DNA of 64,000 nt from Drosophila persimilis. Its lineage: Eukaryota; Arthropoda; Insecta; Diptera; Drosophilidae. Both the position numbers and the translations under genes were made by a program. Location of the stretch: NCBI RefSeq assembly GCF_003286085.1, contig NW_020825312.1, positions 2,480,001 to 2,544,000 of the forward strand, in the 5' to 3' direction. The notes beneath the pieces are model-generated. The model had not been told where the DNA came from. It was given only the letters and a program-made list of their open reading frames with translations, and did no database searches. Positions 61,755-64,000 of this stretch are shown piece by piece (the stretch's first letter is position 1; every line of letters begins with the position of its first letter).

Positions 61755-63088
61755 ATGGCCTTTTCGCGCCACAACATTGAAAAGCGCCGACTCATCGAGC
61801 TAGTGCGCCTGAATCCCATCCTGTGGGACTGCCGCCTGCCACACTACAAGCGCTCCGACAAGAAGAAGGCCATCAAGTGGAACGAGCTGGGGCGCATGTT
61901 CAACGTGACCGGCGAGCGGGTGCAGCGGACCTTCACCTCCCTGCGGGAGATCTTCCGCCGGGAGCTGAACCACGAGAAGATGCTGGGCACCACGCGGTTC
62001 AAGTCCAAGTGGGAGTACTACGATGCCATGGCCTTTCTCAAGGAGGTGATACGAGAGCGGAAGTAAGCTTTTTTTTTATTGAGGAGGCTTTAGGAGCTGC
62101 GACTTACACTTTCTCTTTCTCTTGCAGATCCCGGGAGCGCGTTAAGCAGGGCCCCACTGATCCTGCCACCAGGTCAATTTCTACCAATAACAACAACCAC
62201 AACAACAACAACAACTCGAACAGCAACAACAACAACAGCGTGGCAATGGATGAATACCAATATTTTGCCCCAAGCGATCCCAACAATCCCAACAATCAGC
62301 CGCAGCCGCAGCCGCAGGCTCTGGCCCTGCCGCAGCCAAAGACCAACGTCACGTCAGTGTCGAATCCTGCAACCATCCTGCCCAGCCTCAGCCAACTGCC
62401 TGCCGCACTGCTGCCACAGGCCCAACATTTGCAGGCCCTCCAGCTGCAGCCGGATGTGACGCTTACCTCGTTGAGTGCCATTCCCAAGCAGCCGCCGTCC
62501 GCGACAGCATCCGCAGTGCCCGCCGCGCCTGCATCTCCCGCCCAGGTGCTGTCCAGCTCACGTTCCTGCAGCTCCTCGCCCTCCATCTACATCAAGGACG
62601 AGCCAGGCTCTCCAGAGAATGTGGACGGGCTGGGAAGCGGGACAAAGCTGGCCACCATTCGTCCGCAGACCAAGCAGCAGTTGAAGGCGCGCCTGCAGGT
62701 GCCGGCACCCAAGAGCGCCTCGATCTACGCCACGTCCCCACCACGTCTCATCATCAACGCGAACAACGAGCTCATCGATGCCGATGCTGGGGACCTGGAC
62801 GAGGATCTGGATGACTACGACGAGGATGACGACGAGACAGGCCGCTACTCCCCAGTGGTAGATGTGGATATGATGGGGCCCGACGGCCGCTTTTCGCCCG
62901 GAGGCAGCAGCTACACGCGAGTGGGTGCGGTAGGAGGCGGGCGCTCCCAGTCCCGGCATCTGCCCAGCCCCAGGGAACTGCTCTACATGAAATTCGGAGA
63001 CTTTCTGGCAGCCCGACTGAACACCCTCAATGAGACTGTGGCCAATGAGTTGATGAACAAGATACTGCTGCTCATCGCAGAGAAATGA
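61755..63088 (+). CDS. Mes2: MADF-domain transcriptional regulator
   Basis: Exons 61755-62062 and 62128-63088 give 422 aa. Residues about 11-100 form a MADF domain (Myb/SANT-like): RRLIELVRLNPILWDCRLP, KKAIKWNELGRMF, FTSLREIFRRELN and the Lys/Trp-rich end KSKWEYYDAMAFL. An Asn-rich run and a Pro/Gln/Ala-rich middle follow, then an acidic stretch (DLDEDLDDYDEDDDE). The C-terminal helix pair (LLYMKFGDFLAARLN, NELMNKILLLIAEK) resembles a BESS interaction motif. MADF-BESS proteins bind DNA through MADF and self-associate through BESS. Mes2 is recalled as the MADF gene of this 3L neighbourhood, expressed in mesoderm; the symbol rests on domain type and synteny. Confidence 0.82.
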
Positions 63089-64000
63089 GCGCCGCAATAG
63101 ACCGCATGCCGCATGCTCAAATATGATTGAATCGACAAAGGAGTGGTGAGTGGAGCATAATTTATTACGAGTGTTATCTATAAGGATCGGCGGATAGCTT
63201 TTCAATCAGCCCAGCACGTTGTTACATTCGATAATAACTTCTAGTCTAAGGAGCAAAAACCATGCTAGAAAATAGATGGATTGCAGCAGGAGAGGACAGT
63301 ACAGGACAGAGAGCTCTCCTGTAAATCTACGGAATGTGTGATGATCTTCCTGATTTTTTGAGGGAATGCGAATGTGCAAATCGTTTACAAAAATGTTGTA
63401 ATGCTCATAGCTTTTATGCTCTGGCCAGAAATTCTTGAACTAGTTTGGCGCTGGGTGTGCTCTAGAAATTTATTGCCCTGACCAATTTATTTAGCAACAC
63501 ACATACACATATTTAAATTTCGAGTTTTATTTACACACAAAATGCCAGAGCCATAAAAAAGTTTTAATTTCCGGACGTTGAAGTGGACCCCAGACACACA
63601 CACACACACGCAGCCACACACGCAGCCACACACGACCGGACGGAACGATGCAAGTTTGGAGATTTGAGAGCATTTCACGCATAAATAAAATGCCTAGGAC
63701 TCTGCAACATGACAGGAGCCAAGTCCCACTCCCAAAGCCCTCTATTCCAAAACCGAATAGGCCCCATAGAAGAGCTAACTGACGGCACGGCCCACAATGG
63801 GCGAAGCGCAGCCGAAACTCAAAATTAGAACAAAAAACGAGCCATGCAGCTCCAAGCTTTGCTTTTTGACTCGGACTCGGAGTCGGACCTCAGACCTCGG
63901 ACTTGGCCACTTTGGCCATCTGACGAGCTGTGGCGAAAGGGCAAAAATGAAAGAGCTGCGTGCCGGATATGCGAACGTTTAGCACCCTGGATAGCCCTTG
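63089..64000. other. Mes2 3' UTR and downstream; no gene seen
   Basis: It contains a CA repeat (about 63594-63610) followed by CACACACGCAGC units and GACTCGGA repeats (about 63870-63900). No coding frame is supported. Confidence 0.5.

Overview
The window reads as a Drosophila nuclear chromosome. Genes have short GT-AG introns, TATA-driven single-peptide cuticle-type genes, long AT-rich intergenic stretches, many CT, CA and CAG microsatellites, and proteins that match fly families closely. Arf79F, Chro (Chromator), Ssl1, slif (slimfast), Mes2, EMC4 and an NSUN6-type methyltransferase occur together. From memory, their D. melanogaster counterparts lie near the base of chromosome arm 3L (about 79-80), so this is probably Muller element D of another Drosophila species. 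The exact species is not determined.

Layout. 1-3.4 kb: a small secreted Pro/Ala-rich protein gene and flanks. 3.4-4.9 kb: an inverted extra copy of a small mitochondrial-microprotein gene (STMP1-like), bracketed by direct repeats. 5.5-13.6 kb: a large inverted duplication whose two 1.8-kb arms carry near-identical gene fragments around a 4.5-kb satellite array of about 36 units of 126 bp. 14.2-17.2 kb: SMCO4-like, the parental STMP1-like gene and EMC4, all encoding small membrane proteins. 18-30.6 kb: a compact housekeeping block (Arf79F, Nsun6, Chro, Ssl1). 30.6-41 kb: a gene-free region upstream of slif with three perfect TGACGTCA sites. 41-43 kb: slif, an amino-acid transporter. 43-53.5 kb: intergenic, with a decayed transposon-type gene and a mariner fossil. 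53.6-54.4 kb: a secreted repeat protein with internal furin-like sites. 54.5-61.7 kb: the probable 5' leader and regulatory region of Mes2, with a pogo-like MITE and an orphan ORF. 61.7-63.1 kb: Mes2, a MADF-domain regulator.

The genes do not form one pathway. The most unusual part is 3.4-17 kb. A microprotein gene there has been duplicated in inverted orientation. The two copies share an alternative 53-residue first exon that differs almost only at synonymous positions (6 synonymous, 1 replacement), although the flanking introns have diverged. This points to an undescribed N-terminal isoform of an STMP1-type protein that is kept by selection. The adjacent palindrome with a higher-order satellite at its centre is the second major oddity.
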